Positions 37,086-49,009 of a DNA stretch of 64,000 nucleotides are shown here, in pieces. Below the pieces are notes generated by a model. That model was not told the DNA's origin, ran no database searches, and saw nothing but the letters and a program-made list of their open reading frames with translations. Source of the stretch: Anaeramoeba flamelloides. Its lineage: Eukaryota; Metamonada; Anaeramoebidae. The stretch is from the NCBI GenBank assembly GCA_027625915.1, contig JANTQA010000026.1, forward strand, positions 3,782,001 through 3,846,000. The letters run 5' to 3'. The position numbers and the translations under genes are program-made. Each line of letters starts with the position of its first letter. The first letter of the stretch is position 1.

Positions 37086-38237
37086 CGTTCGAATAATTTT
37101 TCCAAATTATAATTTTGTTTGACTTTTTTTTTTCTCTTGTTTCACCTATTGACCTAATAATTCTATGTATTAGATTTAAATTTTGAGATAAAAGTCTTTT
37201 ATTTTTTAAAAAGAAATGAATAATATAACTGAAAAATATATACAATCAAAATTAAAATGTACTCTTTCAGTTCATTAGTTATTTTATTTCCAATTATTAA
37301 TAATCGAGAATTTAAATGGTTTAAAAATTAATCTATGAATCAAAAAAAAATAGATTTGTTCTTTTGAGTATTAAAAAAGAACAAAGTATAAAAATTCCAA
37401 ATCTATAACGCATCGAAAAAAAAAAATTTTTTTGTTAAGGATTTAAATGATTTTGTAAATGAATTATATGACTATTTAACTAAGTTTAATGGTAAAAATA
37501 ACTTTAATTCTTCAAATAATATTATTGAAACTACTATATTTATTAAAAATAGAGAAAAGAAATAAAATTCTTTTTTAAAAAATTATTCTTTGAAAAATTT
37601 TCAAAAAATGTATAATTAAATGTAAACATACAAAAAAGGCTATGAATTACATAATAAAATACAGCATATGTATAACTCTTTTCTTTTTCCCTTTTAAAAA
37701 GAAAAAGAAAATTTTCAATGGTTATGCCAATTATTTTTCATATTTTTTAATTTTTCTCTAATTTTTTAATAAAATGATTGCGATTGTAAAAAAATTGAGA
37801 ATTGATGTTCAGAATTTTTTTCAAAAAATAAGCAAGTAAAAAGTTTAATATAACATTTTTTACCCGATTTGATTTTTTGGTTCATTCAAATATTCACAAA
37901 AAACCCCAAAAATCGAAAATGCTCAAAAAGTTATTCAAAATTAAAAAACATTTATTTAGCAACTGCTAAGAAATTCTAGTGCCAAGGTACTCTGTTTAAT
38001 AGAAAAATTTATTTTATTTTCCAATATTTTTTTCTGCCTAGGAAATATAAAATTGTTAAAAATGGATTGATTTGAGGAAAATACCTCAACCCATTTAGTA
38101 TAACAGAATTAGTTCATTGGGTGCCTATAACATTTCTGATCATTTCTAAATGGCTTTAACTAAGAACAGAAAATGCCACCGTAAAGGCAATTTCTAATTT
38201 TATATAATCATTGTAATTATTTAATCTTAAAATTCCA
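37086..38237. other. No gene seen; probably decayed LINE 5' sequence
   Basis: AT-rich sequence in front of a LINE endonuclease remnant. The open frame 36895-37245 (-) overlaps the family B element and is not supported. Confidence 0.35.
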
Positions 38238-39480
38238 TTGAAAAATAAAAGAGTAATATCTTATTCGGGTATATATAACACATACCCATATCATATCCAA
38301 GTTTACCCAACCAAATTTGATTTAACTACTGACCACAGAAAAGGAACTGTTTTAACCCTAACATACAAAAACACACCATGCCAAACCCAAAACAACATAT
38401 ACCACTACAACACAGCCGATATTCTACCCTACCAAGTACTAACAGACCCCCACAAATTCAAAAGTATAAACAAAAAAATAACTTTTCAGAAAGTTTAAAG
38501 AAGAAAATTCAAAAAAAAATATTCCGTTTTTTGGTATAACTGTCTTTAAGAATAAAATTTATCTCTGAACACTCAGATTTCTTAAAAGTTCTCGAAAAAT
38601 TTAATTTTGACGTGGTTGAAAAAATTTCAAGTATTTTTAATTTTTGGTATTTTTGCGAATATTTCAAACACACTATTTTTTTTCAAAATATTGGTCAAAT
38701 ATATATATTTATATATTATTTTGATATTGTTTAATTTTTATTTTTTGGTTTTATATACAATTATTTTAAAAAAGTTTTTGTATGGGAGTATAAAACAATA
38801 TATAGGTATTGTAAGGTAGTATTGTTCGCTGATTTTTTGATTAAATTGAAAATTATAACAAAAAAGACCTCAAAATCTCTGAAAAATTATGTACTTAGAC
38901 ACAAAAAATTCTGTTAATAATGATTTATATACAAATTTGGTTTTGTAAAATTGATATTAGATGAATGTAAAATATCTTTAAATAAAATTTATCATAGAAT
39001 TCTTATATTTTTATTTACTATTTAAATTAGAAAAGCACTAAAACTGACGATAAAAATAAATAATTCTGTATTATCAAAATAGATTTCGGAAATTTATTTT
39101 GATACAATCAGTCATATTTTAGTTTACTATTCTCTTTATAAATATATTAGAAATGAAAAACCCAAAATATGGCTAAAAAATTATTAAAAATAAGTTGTAT
39201 TTGGAATTTTTCAAGGAAATACTCCCTATCCTATATTCTTTGGATTTACCAGTCTATTTTTAATTGAAAAAAAGTAAACAAGTAATTATATTTAAATGTG
39301 GGTAGGTGATTTAATTTTAGGAATTGAAGGACCAATAACAGTTATTAAATGTAAAAATAATAATACTTTATATAATTATCTTAGAATTTTGAATGAATTC
39401 AAATACTAAAAAAAACCTTAAAATCAAAAAAAATATCCAAAAATTTAATATGAAGGAATTTGGTTAGATATAGAAGTAAA
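38238..39480 (+). mobile_element. LINE remnant with endonuclease and reverse transcriptase parts
   Basis: An open segment at 38238-38498 includes FDLTTDHRKGTVLTLTYKN, resembling the C-terminal S/T-D-H motif of LINE AP-endonucleases. From about 38920 broken frames carry GIFQGNTPYPIFFGF (the (P/F)QG block), then WVGDLILGIEG at the YxDD position, then GIWLDIEVK, like the thumb-proximal YLGI block. Order and motifs fit a non-LTR retrotransposon; many breaks make it a fossil. Confidence 0.65.
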
Positions 39481-39957
39481 ATAATTCTTAATTAACTTCA
39501 AAAAAAGTAAATGATAGCTTTCAAAAAATCAAAATGATTTTTGAGAAAAAAAATAGTTACTGGGGGAAATTACAAATGTTTAAATCAATATGCTTTAGCC
39601 AATTATTCGATGAATAAGTAATTTTGAATTTGACTTAAAAAGAATTTGACTTAATCGATGTTTGAATAAATAAAAAAAAGTAACAATTTATTTCTGAAAA
39701 TCAATTCACACTCTCCAAGAATAATTTCTAAAAATTAAGCTAAAATTTACCAAGTCAGAATCTAAATCTACAAAATAAGATACTAACTCATAGAAAAAAA
39801 TGAAAATTCGAAATACCTGGTTTAAAGGTTGAACATTTCAAAAAAAAATAAAATTTTCCAAAATAAAAAAGTTGGAAAATATCAATTGAGAAATAAAAAA
39901 GTTAAAATCATTAATATGCAAATCTAAATAATTTTAGACAAAAATTAATTATAAATA

Positions 39958-40557
39958 AACCCAATTTCAAAAATTTTGACTCATCTGATATAAGGAATTG
40001 AAAAAAAAAAATACCCTTTAATATTTCAAGAACAACTAATAATTAAATCTGATTTGTAATTGACTTTTAAATCCCATCTATAATACATAAAAACCTGATA
40101 TTTTAAAAATTAATAAAAATAAAACAAAAAACTAAAAAAAAAGTGAAGTCATAATTTTTGAAATGATGCATTACAGAATTTTTCAAACTGAACCTTGAAT
40201 GAAAAAAATGTTAATTAGAAGATACTTTGCTCATAATTAAAGTCATTTGAAAAGATATTACATAGTTTCAATTTTCTATATGTTTATATGTCTTTTCGAA
40301 GATCTTTTTTTCCCACACTAGATCTTTTGCAAAAAAAGTATCAACAAAAAAAATGAAACAAAATTGAAAGAAAAATAAAAAAATTTCAAAAAAAAAGAAA
40401 AAGAAAAAGAAAAAGAAAAAGAAAAATTTGCAAAATTAGAAAAAATGAAACTGATCCAAAAATTTTGAAATATTTTTTTGATTTGAATACAGATATAAAC
40501 CCTCAAAAGGACTTCCATTAACATTATAAAGCTAGTCAAAATTTTGGAAATCTAATT
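39958..40557 (-). mobile_element. Miniature element family C inserted in a LINE
   Basis: 600 bp, TA at 39956-39957 and 40558-40559. Ends AACCCAATTTCAAAAATTTT and AATTAGATTTCCAAAATTTT. The related LINE copy near 54.25 kb reads through the site with a single TA (ATAAATAGTTCTAG), so both the insertion and the TA target duplication are visible directly. Confidence 0.9.
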
Positions 40558-40639
40558 TAGTTCTTGGTGGAAAGGTCAAGAATAATTATTAGAAATAATA
40601 ATAATATAAATAAAATAGTTGTGACTTCAAGTACCGTTG

Positions 40640-40905
40640 AGTGCTTGAAAAGTACTGTAGAGTACCATAGAGTACCTAGATTTTCCAAAATTCAAATGAA
40701 TAGAGAAAAATCTAAGATATTACTCAATTTTTTTAAATCGTGAAAAAGCTAACGGAGTTTTTTCAATTTCTATGATTAAAAAAACCTAATGATGTTTTTT
40801 TAAGAATTCATAAGAATGGAGAAAAAGCAAGAAATTAAACAATTTTTTTCTAATTCTAGAAAACCCAAAGATGGTTTATTTTAATTTAAGAAATAATAAG
40901 AAAAT
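40640..40905. repeat. Hairpin-array repeat, copy 3
   Basis: Begins in AGAGTACCATAGAGTACC repeats, then TTTTCCAAAATTCAAATGAA and a diverged inverse arm, followed by partial palindromes. It lies within the second LINE remnant. Confidence 0.55.
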
Positions 40906-41428
40906 TTTTGAAAAAAAGTAATGACAAAATTTATTTTCAAAGGATAAGATCAACTTCAATTTTATAAGTAAGAAATTTCACAAATTAATCTAAACTGATA
41001 TTTATATGTTTATGATAAGGATAAATTAACAACAAAACTGTGTAACTTTCATAAAAAACATTCTAATCTAGAAATTATTAAAGATATCGATCATTTTTTA
41101 ATTTACAACATTCCATAAAAAAAAAAAATGAATTATTTGGATTAAAACATTAATTCAAATTAACAAAAATAAACAATTTTAGAATAATATATCTGATATT
41201 AATCTTAATAAAGAATCATTATATGTCTTGTTATTAACTAATTAGAGAATAAATTTTGACTCTTTATTGAAATATCTAAACATAAATTTATAAATTTATC
41301 GAGTAACTTAGATTTCCGTTAAGTATTGTGTTTGATTTTAATATAAGAAATAACTGAAATTTTAATAAAATTTCATTTAATCCCATAAAAAAAAAACAAA
41401 CAAACTAACTGTTGTAAGAGAAAAATTA

Positions 41429-41965
41429 TTCCCCTCCATTCCAAAAATATAAATCCTATTCCAAAAATAGGCAAAAAACAATTATAATTTATTGTATTTT
41501 TTTAAAGAATAATATAAAACCAAAGTTAAGTTAACCCAGTATTAATGTTTTTAATAAGTAATATTTTTAATCCAAATAAAAGAAAAAAATATAAAGCCTA
41601 AAAATAAAAAAATATGTGTGTCCAAAAAAATGAAACGATGAGTACAAAAAAAAATTTATGGTAAATTTGTGAAATTTCACCAACAATTATTAATCGATCA
41701 AATTATTAGATACCACCAACCGATTGTATGTGATTTTTCCATTTAACAAACTTAACACAAAACCTTCTATCAACCATCGAAAAGAATTTTTTCAGATCTA
41801 ACGCAACAGATTTCGTAACTGGATAAAAGGAATTGAAAACAAAACAAAAAAGATAAAAAAATAAAATAGTTTATAAAATAAAAATTATTTATAAAGTAAA
41901 TGTAAATTGTAGTATTATTATTCTTTCAAATTTTTAAACTGTGTATAAATTTTTGGAATTGAGTT
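41429..41965 (-). mobile_element. Miniature element family A, reversed copy
   Basis: 537 bp, TA-flanked (41427-41428, 41966-41967). Matches the reverse complement of 17484-18014, including GAAATTTCACCAACAATT and ATCGATCAAATTATTAG. Inserted in a LINE remnant. Confidence 0.8.
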
Positions 41966-42854
41966 TATATATAATTATGATTATATAAATTTTATTAGTA
42001 TCATTTTTTTTTTTCTTTTCAAAATCGAAAAAAATGTCAACTTTACAGAAAAAGTGACAATATAGACTTTTTTTTTAACTTTGCAAGTTATACATAATAC
42101 TGCTATACTTCATTTTTTTATTTTATCAAGTTATAACTTGATCTTCTTACTGTTCTTATTTTACATTTTCTTTTATTAGAAATAATATTATTAACATATA
42201 ATCCTCAAAAATTTGTAGATGATTTAATTTTAATTATTAAAGTGAATAAAAATCAAATAGATAAAAAAATAAAATTCCATATATTAAATAATTGTAAAAT
42301 TTTGATTAAAGCTAAATAAAGACAAATAAATCCAAAAAATAAATGTCTCAAAATTTATCAAAGATTAAATATTTGGATATTTATTTGAAAAAAATTCCAC
42401 AATTTAGTATATAATCGGAAAAAGGTAAAAGAAAATTATAATAAGTCTAAAAAATTATTCAATAATAATTTACTCATAATTAATTTTAAAATTAGACTAT
42501 TTAAATCTTTTATATTTAATTAATTATCATATTGGTTGGTTAAATATGATTATAAAAAAGTAACCTTAAATTAGTCCAATTCTGAATTAAAGCACGCATA
42601 GCTGAAATATACATAATGCACGCAAATATGCCAGTTCTTATCTATAAAGTAAAAATTTTAAATTCGAAATTTTATTAAATAAAAAGAAATTTAAATTTAA
42701 AAATAAATTAAAAACCTTATCTCTATCTTATAGGGTAGAATTTATTAAATTTAATCAGAGAATATAACAATAAAATTAAGGGAAATTCAGAGAATTTTAA
42801 GATTCTTAAAAAATAAATTAATAATTATAATGCTTTTTTTAAATTCTACTCGTT

Positions 42855-43045
42855 GAGATTGTCTTTAGGTTTTCCAAAATTTAAAAGAATAAAGTAAAAA
42901 TAAAAGATTTTACTCAATTCTTTTGAATTTTGGAAATATTTTTTTGCCTTTTTTTAATTTCAGAAATAACAGCAAATATCATAAATTTTCTTTTAGTTTC
43001 TCAAATTAATAAAATCAATTCACTTGACGGCACTCTATGATACTC
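42855..43045. repeat. Hairpin-array repeat, copy 4
   Basis: TTTTCCAAAATTTAAAAGAA ... TTCTTTTGAATTTTGGAAA palindrome (about 42873-42945), then a TTTAATTTCAGAAATAAC / TTTCTCAAATTAATAA partial palindrome and a CGGCACTCTATGATACTCC tail. Confidence 0.65.
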
Positions 43046-43765
43046 CACAAAAATATTTCACAATAATAAAATCTCAAAATTCTTTATTTAAAACTCAAAA
43101 ATATTTAAGTTATCCATCAAACTCAACAATTCAAAAATTCAGAACATTTATCTAGAATGTAATGAGATACCACTATGTAATAAATAAAAACTTCTTATAA
43201 ATTTTGTCCTTTATGTCCAGTATATGAACAGAAGGAAAAAAATATAATATACTAACGATGAATTTTTATGTGTATACCCTTCCTATGTAAATGATAAATA
43301 ATTTTTTCTTAATAAAATAAAAGAATGAAACCTTTAATGAAATAATTTGAAACTGTAATAGTGGTGAATTATTTTCGTTAATCTATAATCGTGAAATCGA
43401 TATGATTTTAAAATTATTTTTTCTAAAAGGACCTTTCAGTCTAAGGGTACGTATAGTGTAATTAACACTTTTTCATTAAAAAAAAAAAAAAACTTGATCT
43501 TTTTTCTTGAAAACTCTTCTTCCCCATCTAACGAAATTCTAGCAAGGGTAAAAAATGAAAAAAAAAAAAAATAAGAATTTTTAAAGAGTAAATGAGTAAA
43601 TTAGTTCATATATTTATTTCAGTAACACAACAAAATTTTAATACTAATACAAAAAAACAAAAAAAAAAAAAGGTTTGTATTTATAATTAGAGAATAGAAA
43701 AAAAAAATTAAAATGTTATTCGCAAATTATCACCTTTCTTTTACAAAGATGATTTTTGAGGAATA
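43046..43765. other. Spacer downstream of the Mei2-like gene
   Basis: AT-rich. On the minus strand this would follow the Mei2-like stop codon. It was searched by eye for a third, C-terminal Mei2 RRM and none was recognised. Confidence 0.4.
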
Positions 43766-45240
43766 TTATAAATAAAAAGAAACATAAAATTTTTTTGGTT
43801 TTTTTTTTTCAATTAAAGCCTGTTTTTTGGGGGATATTGTTCTAGCTGGTTCAATTTTTATTCTTCTAGTATTAATTTTTGTTTTATTTAAACACTTCAT
43901 TGCCTTTTCTGCATCTCTGATATCATAAAATTCGATAAACCGATGATATACTTTGTTAGGGGTTGAGCGTATATCACGTAACGGGCCATATTTGGAAAAA
44001 ATATCAACAAGTTCATTGTTGGTAATATATTTAGTCAACCCAAATACTACCAGTGTTCCTTTGGGTAATAGATTTAATGAATAATGTAAAGATAAGAAAA
44101 AATATTATCAGAATAATCGGATCAAATTTTTCAAAAATAGAATTTTGTCAAAAAAATATGTTATTTTTTTTTTCTTCTTTTGACACTCGATTTATTTTCC
44201 CTTTTTTTTCAGAAGAAAAAAAAAGAATCTCTTTTGTGAAAGGAAAATAAATTAGGATCAAGAAAAGAAGAACAATCGAAATTTTTTTCAAAATTACTTT
44301 CAAAACAATTCAAAAGTCAACAGATCAGATGAGAGGTATTTAGAAAGTATACAAATTAATCTTTCAAATAACTGTCTTGTTTTGAATAAGAAAAAACTTT
44401 ATAAAAAAAAACAAAAGAAAATCAAAAGAAAAAATAAAAAATTGAGAAAAAAAACCTACCTTGATTTTGGTTTCTGTCAGAAAGAGGGATTGTGTTTACA
44501 TAATTGACAAGAAACTCTTGACCCTCTATTTTTTTATCGTTTATTTCATTGTGGGCAGATTCTGAATGTCTTAGATCATAGTATTCTATTATTAAAGAGT
44601 AAGAATTCAATTTATGTTTGAGATAAGATCTACGTATTGAACCAAACTTTTTGAAAAATAAAATCATTTTTTGTTTGGAGAGATTGTTCGGGATCAGACG
44701 AATATAAATTTTTCTTGTAGGATAAACAGAAATTGTTGGAACTAACATCTCCGTTTGAGTAGAAATTTGATCTTGGTCAGTATTTTTATTCTGTGTTTGT
44801 CTTTCTTTTTGTTGTTGAAAATAATTTGATAAAGCATTTTTTTTTTCTTGAATGAGGAGAGATTTAGAATTTAGAGTGAGGGTGTTGTCCATTTTGAAAT
44901 TGTGATAATTGTTGTATTGATATTTTTCGTTCTCCATATACTCGGTTTCTATTATTAACTTATTTTTGGCATACATTGTAGTTTCTTGAAATTTTTTTCC
45001 CTTTTGGTTGGTGTTTGGTTTTTGTTTCCAAATGGTTTTAATGAGTTCAATCTCTGAATCCTGATAATAAGAAACAGGTATTGAATTGGTTTTTGTTTGG
45101 AAAATCGAATCTTTCATAAATGTGGAAGAAATAGGCAAACTTCGTAGGACTTTTGTTGTTGCAAATTTTCTGAGTGCTTTTTTCGGATTATGATTCTGAT
45201 CACTTAAGCGTGGTTTGTGATTCTTTACCGTTGATAATTA
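43766..45240 (-). CDS. Mei2-like RNA-binding protein with two RRMs (5' incomplete)
   Basis: Exon 44460 and upstream (open to about 45240) and exon 44058-43766 join in phase to give Asn-Gln-Gly-Thr-Leu-Val-Val-Phe, the signature between RRM1 and RRM2 of the Mei2/AML family. RRM1 is KIYIRLIPNNLSKQKMILFF with RNP1-like SLIIEYYDLR. RRM2 is TLVVFGLTKYITNNELVDIF with VYHRFIEFYDIRDAEKAM and RRIKIEPAR, very close to plant AML proteins and yeast Mei2. The N-terminal half is Gln/Asn/Lys-rich and disordered. In yeasts and plants the family controls meiosis or differentiation by binding RNA; the role here is inferred. The C-terminal third RRM that defines full Mei2 proteins is not found, so this is either a two-RRM variant or one with an undetected later exon. 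No ATG opens the first visible exon. Confidence 0.85.
44059..44459 (-). other. Intron of the Mei2-like gene
   Basis: 401 nt, GTAGGT donor at 44459 and CAAAG acceptor at 44059. It splits a Gly codon (G|GA) inside the conserved NQGTLVVF motif, so the boundaries are well fixed by homology. Confidence 0.88.
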
Positions 45241-45288
45241 ATTGAACAAAAAAATATTAGAAAAAAAGATTAAAAATAAAAAAAAAGA

Positions 45289-45507
45289 CTACAAAACAAA
45301 AAAAAAAATTATTTGTTGTACACTATGAGAGAAAATTCCATTCGGTCGTTGGTACATTGAAAAATTTTCAATCAGCCACTCTAATTTGAAGAAGATACGT
45401 CCTTGTGAAATTGTATTCAAAAAAACAAAATTTAAAATAGAGGAAAAAACCGAGAAATGAAAAGGATTTTCTTTTTTTGTTCTATTAATTTTTTTTTGTT
45501 TGATCAT
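45289..45507 (-). CDS. Possible 5' exon of the Mei2-like gene
   Basis: ATG at 45507 opens a frame whose middle (GRIFFKLEWLIENFSMYQRP then NGIFSHSV) has protein-like composition, while both ends come from A/T runs. Its position just upstream, on the same strand, would suit a first exon. No homology recognised. Confidence 0.25.
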   Translation of the reverse strand: MIKQKKINRTKKENPFHFSVFSSILNFVFLNTISQGRIFFKLEWLIENFSMYQRPNGIFSHSVQQIIFFFVL

Positions 45508-48500
45508 TTTTAATTTTTCCTATTTTTAAAAAATTTATTCAGAAATTGTGTTTATTACCTTTTTACTTGCATTTCTAATTTGATAAATTTTTTTGATCAA
45601 ATTATTAGAAAAAAATTCTTGAAAATTAGCTTTTTGAATTTCCATCAGAATATTTTGTTTTGTTGAAAAACAGGGTTTTAATTTTCACAAACTCTAATAT
45701 TTCTTTGTGATCATTTTTATATATTAGTGTATGTTTTAAAGATAATGATAAATATAATAAAACAAGGATTTCTCTCTATTTGGATAATATCTTGATTGTT
45801 TCCGGGTATATTTGATATCTAACAATTTGTCAATTTCTGGTTTTCAGATAAAGTATTGTTGTGACATTAATTACAGACTTTTAAGCATTGAAAAAGTTAA
45901 CTAAATTTAAAAAAATATTTAAGGGTGTTACAACCTTAATTGTAAAAAAAACCCGAATAACATTGAAGAATTAACTAGAAATTCCAATATATACACCGTT
46001 TTGAATCAGAATATTGTTTCCCTGTGGTACAAAAATCTTATTTATCGTGGATGTAGATACATACTTAAATATTCAACTTAATTTTCAAGGCAATTGAAGT
46101 ATAACAGTTCAATTAAAGATTATCTAAAATACGATCAATATGAGTGACAAATAAATCAAAAATTAATGTTTTATACTCTATATCTCTTGAAATCTTGAAG
46201 AATTAATACAATTTCATATTTTTAAGAATTTGAAATTGCTTCATGACCAAATTCTTTATTATAAATTGTTACTTGAAAACTAAAACTTAGAGACTTTTTG
46301 ACAAAATTTAATTTTTTCAGGGGTATTTATTAAAAACTAGAAATGAGTTGTATGGGAACAAAAAAATTATTGGGTTGTGGAAAATACTACCAACTTACAA
46401 TTGGGAATTTGATCAATTAGACAAAATATAAATTTTTTGAAAAAATTCAATAATTCTTCTCAATCCCAAGTCATATAGAGTATAAAATCACAATGTTTTG
46501 AAACAACCCTCCTCCGAGCTACGTTATTTTTAATAGTTCTGAAATTGTAGAGGCTTTTGTCAAAAAATTATTTTTGAACATATCCATATAAAATAGATAT
46601 TTTGGAATAAGTGATAGACCCAAATTAATTATAATATACATTTTTTTTTTTCAATACTTGAATTCCTTTTTTGATTACCTTAATAGGAATTTGTATTGAT
46701 ATTAAAAAAAAAAAATAAAACATAAAAAAAGGTTTTAATTTAAGGTGGTTAAAAAAATGTAGTTTAAGGATATCTTCCAAAAATGATAAATTTTTCTTCT
46801 AAGTCAAAATTCAAAATTAGGTGTATAAAATTTTTATCATTGTTTTTTTCTTTTTTCATTTGTCTTTCAAAAAATAAAAAAAATTACACCATATTTTTAT
46901 TTATTAATCTATTTTAGTTATTATCTCTAATCTATTTAAATGAATAGACTCTTATTAAAATAAATAATCAATTAAACAAAATTTTTTTTTGATGAAATAT
47001 CGGCCCCTATTTTTGAAATTCGTCTTAGTTCAAGAGTTTTCTTTCTATGTAAAATGAGTAATGTTAAAGTAGAATTATTTTGGTGGAATAAATAAAAACA
47101 AATTAATATAAACATTTAAAGGGATTATATTACTTAAAATCATTGGTGTTCATTACAAAAAATACAATCTTAATCTTTTTTTCTTATTTTAATCTTTAAG
47201 TTTATATTACTTCTCCATTTTGGGTAATTTTTTGATTTTAATATTTTTTTAATTTTTAAGTAACAATTAAACAGCATTTAGATATATTTTCATTTATTTC
47301 TAATAATTTTCTCAAGTATTCAAGTTTAGATAATATTGGTTATGATTAGAAAAAAATATCCTTGATTGAAAAAGGAAAAGAAAAAAGAAAAGAAAAATCA
47401 ATTATTGTTATCCCATAAATTGGTAAAGTTTGATACTTTGAAACAGTATATCTTGATTCCAAACAATAATTTAACAGGATTTAGATTTTATAATAATTTT
47501 TTATAATTTGATATTTTTTTTAATAAGAAACTATCATTGATTTTTATAGTCTTTTTTAAAATAATATTTCATATATAACATATCGTTTGTTGTTAATGGG
47601 AAGTTTCTCTCTCAAAAAGATTGAAAAAAAAAACATCCAAAGGTGAAAAATAGAACTAATAAAAGCTTTTAAATAAAAGAATTTACATTTTTCAAGGTAA
47701 ATAAAGTTCAAAAGAAAAAAATTTAAACAAATTATTTAAATCCAAAAATTGATTTAAATAGAAACGTATTTAAAAAGATATCCAAATAGTTTATCAAAAA
47801 ATATATCAAAAGTAATTCATTATAACATTGTCCAACTATCAAGAAACTTTTAAAATAATTAATCTGATACAAATAGTCAAAAAATCACTGTAGTTGTTAT
47901 TTTAAAGTTTAATTAATATCTCTACTATTCCAAGTTGTTTTTTTAATTTTAAAAGATAATTTTGGTTACATATTTATCAAGTTCTTTTTAATCATGAAGA
48001 TATCACAAGATGATTGTGATCTAAGTTACAATTTCTAGTTTAGCAAAATAATCATCTTCAAAAGTCTTTAATAACAAAAAAATTAACCCTAAGATAAAAA
48101 AAAATTGATGACTTGGCGATACCCTTTTCAATTCCAAATTCTTTTTAAAAAAGTATACCTGTTATTATAAAATCATTATATTAGATAAGTAAGTGATAAA
48201 AAGAAAGATTCCACTGTATTTCAAATTGTGATATTCGATAAATTTTTGATAATTTAAAAAAAATTCTGATAAAAAATTTATTTTGTTAATATTATTAATG
48301 AATTTATGGATTAACACTATGAAACATTGTTACTATATTTTTAATAGTTTTTTTTTTTTTTTTTTTTTCTTAAAAAACCAATTTTGGAGAAACTGGTTAT
48401 GTTATCACGTATTTGAGTAACAAGATAAAACTTCAATTTAAAATTAGTAATATCAATGAGTCCAAGAGAATGACTGAAATGAATTTTAAAATCTCTTTAT

Positions 48501-49009
48501 ATTAAATTCATTTAATTCTATTTTTTCTCCATAAAAAAAATATTAATAATTTTTTTTTAACTTCTTCTTCTCAGAAATATATATAATTGGATTAATTTAT
48601 TCAATTTTAAAACAATTAATTTTCCAATAATATTTTATGTTCTAATAATAATTTTGTATTAACATGGTAAATAATTATTCTAGTTTCTCTTTTTGTAAAA
48701 GATTTTTTTAAATTAAATAATTCAAGAAACCAATAATAACCAAAGAGTTATTTGATATTCGCTTTGTAAAGTACTACGATTGAAAAATGAAATTCTAAAA
48801 AATGGGTTCAAATGTTGAAGTTTTTTCAAAACAATAGAAACGATTTTTCTAGAAATTTTTAATCTATAAAAAAATAAATAATTCTGAAAATTTTTAGGTA
48901 AAATTATTTAATATTTTCAATAAATTCAATTCCTTATTTAAAATACTTTTAAAATATCAAGCACTTTGCCTACTTAAATTATTTGACATTTAATATATGG
49001 TTCGATATT
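45508..49009. other. Long intergenic stretch, nothing supported
   Basis: About 3.5 kb of AT-rich DNA with a T run at 48350-48368. No coding exon, RNA gene or repeat partner recognised on either strand. Confidence 0.45.

Larger units (their letters stand above)
39690..42830 (+). mobile_element. Second LINE remnant interrupted by two miniature elements
   Basis: Segments 39690-39957, 40558-41428 and 41966-42830 align with the inverse of 52981-54640 and 31850-32970. From about 42150 a broken frame reads FVDDLILIIK (YxDD block) and KYLDIYLKKI (YLGI block), then FKIRLFKSFIFN, as in LINE reverse transcriptases. Inserts: family C at 39958-40557 and family A at 41429-41965. Confidence 0.65.
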
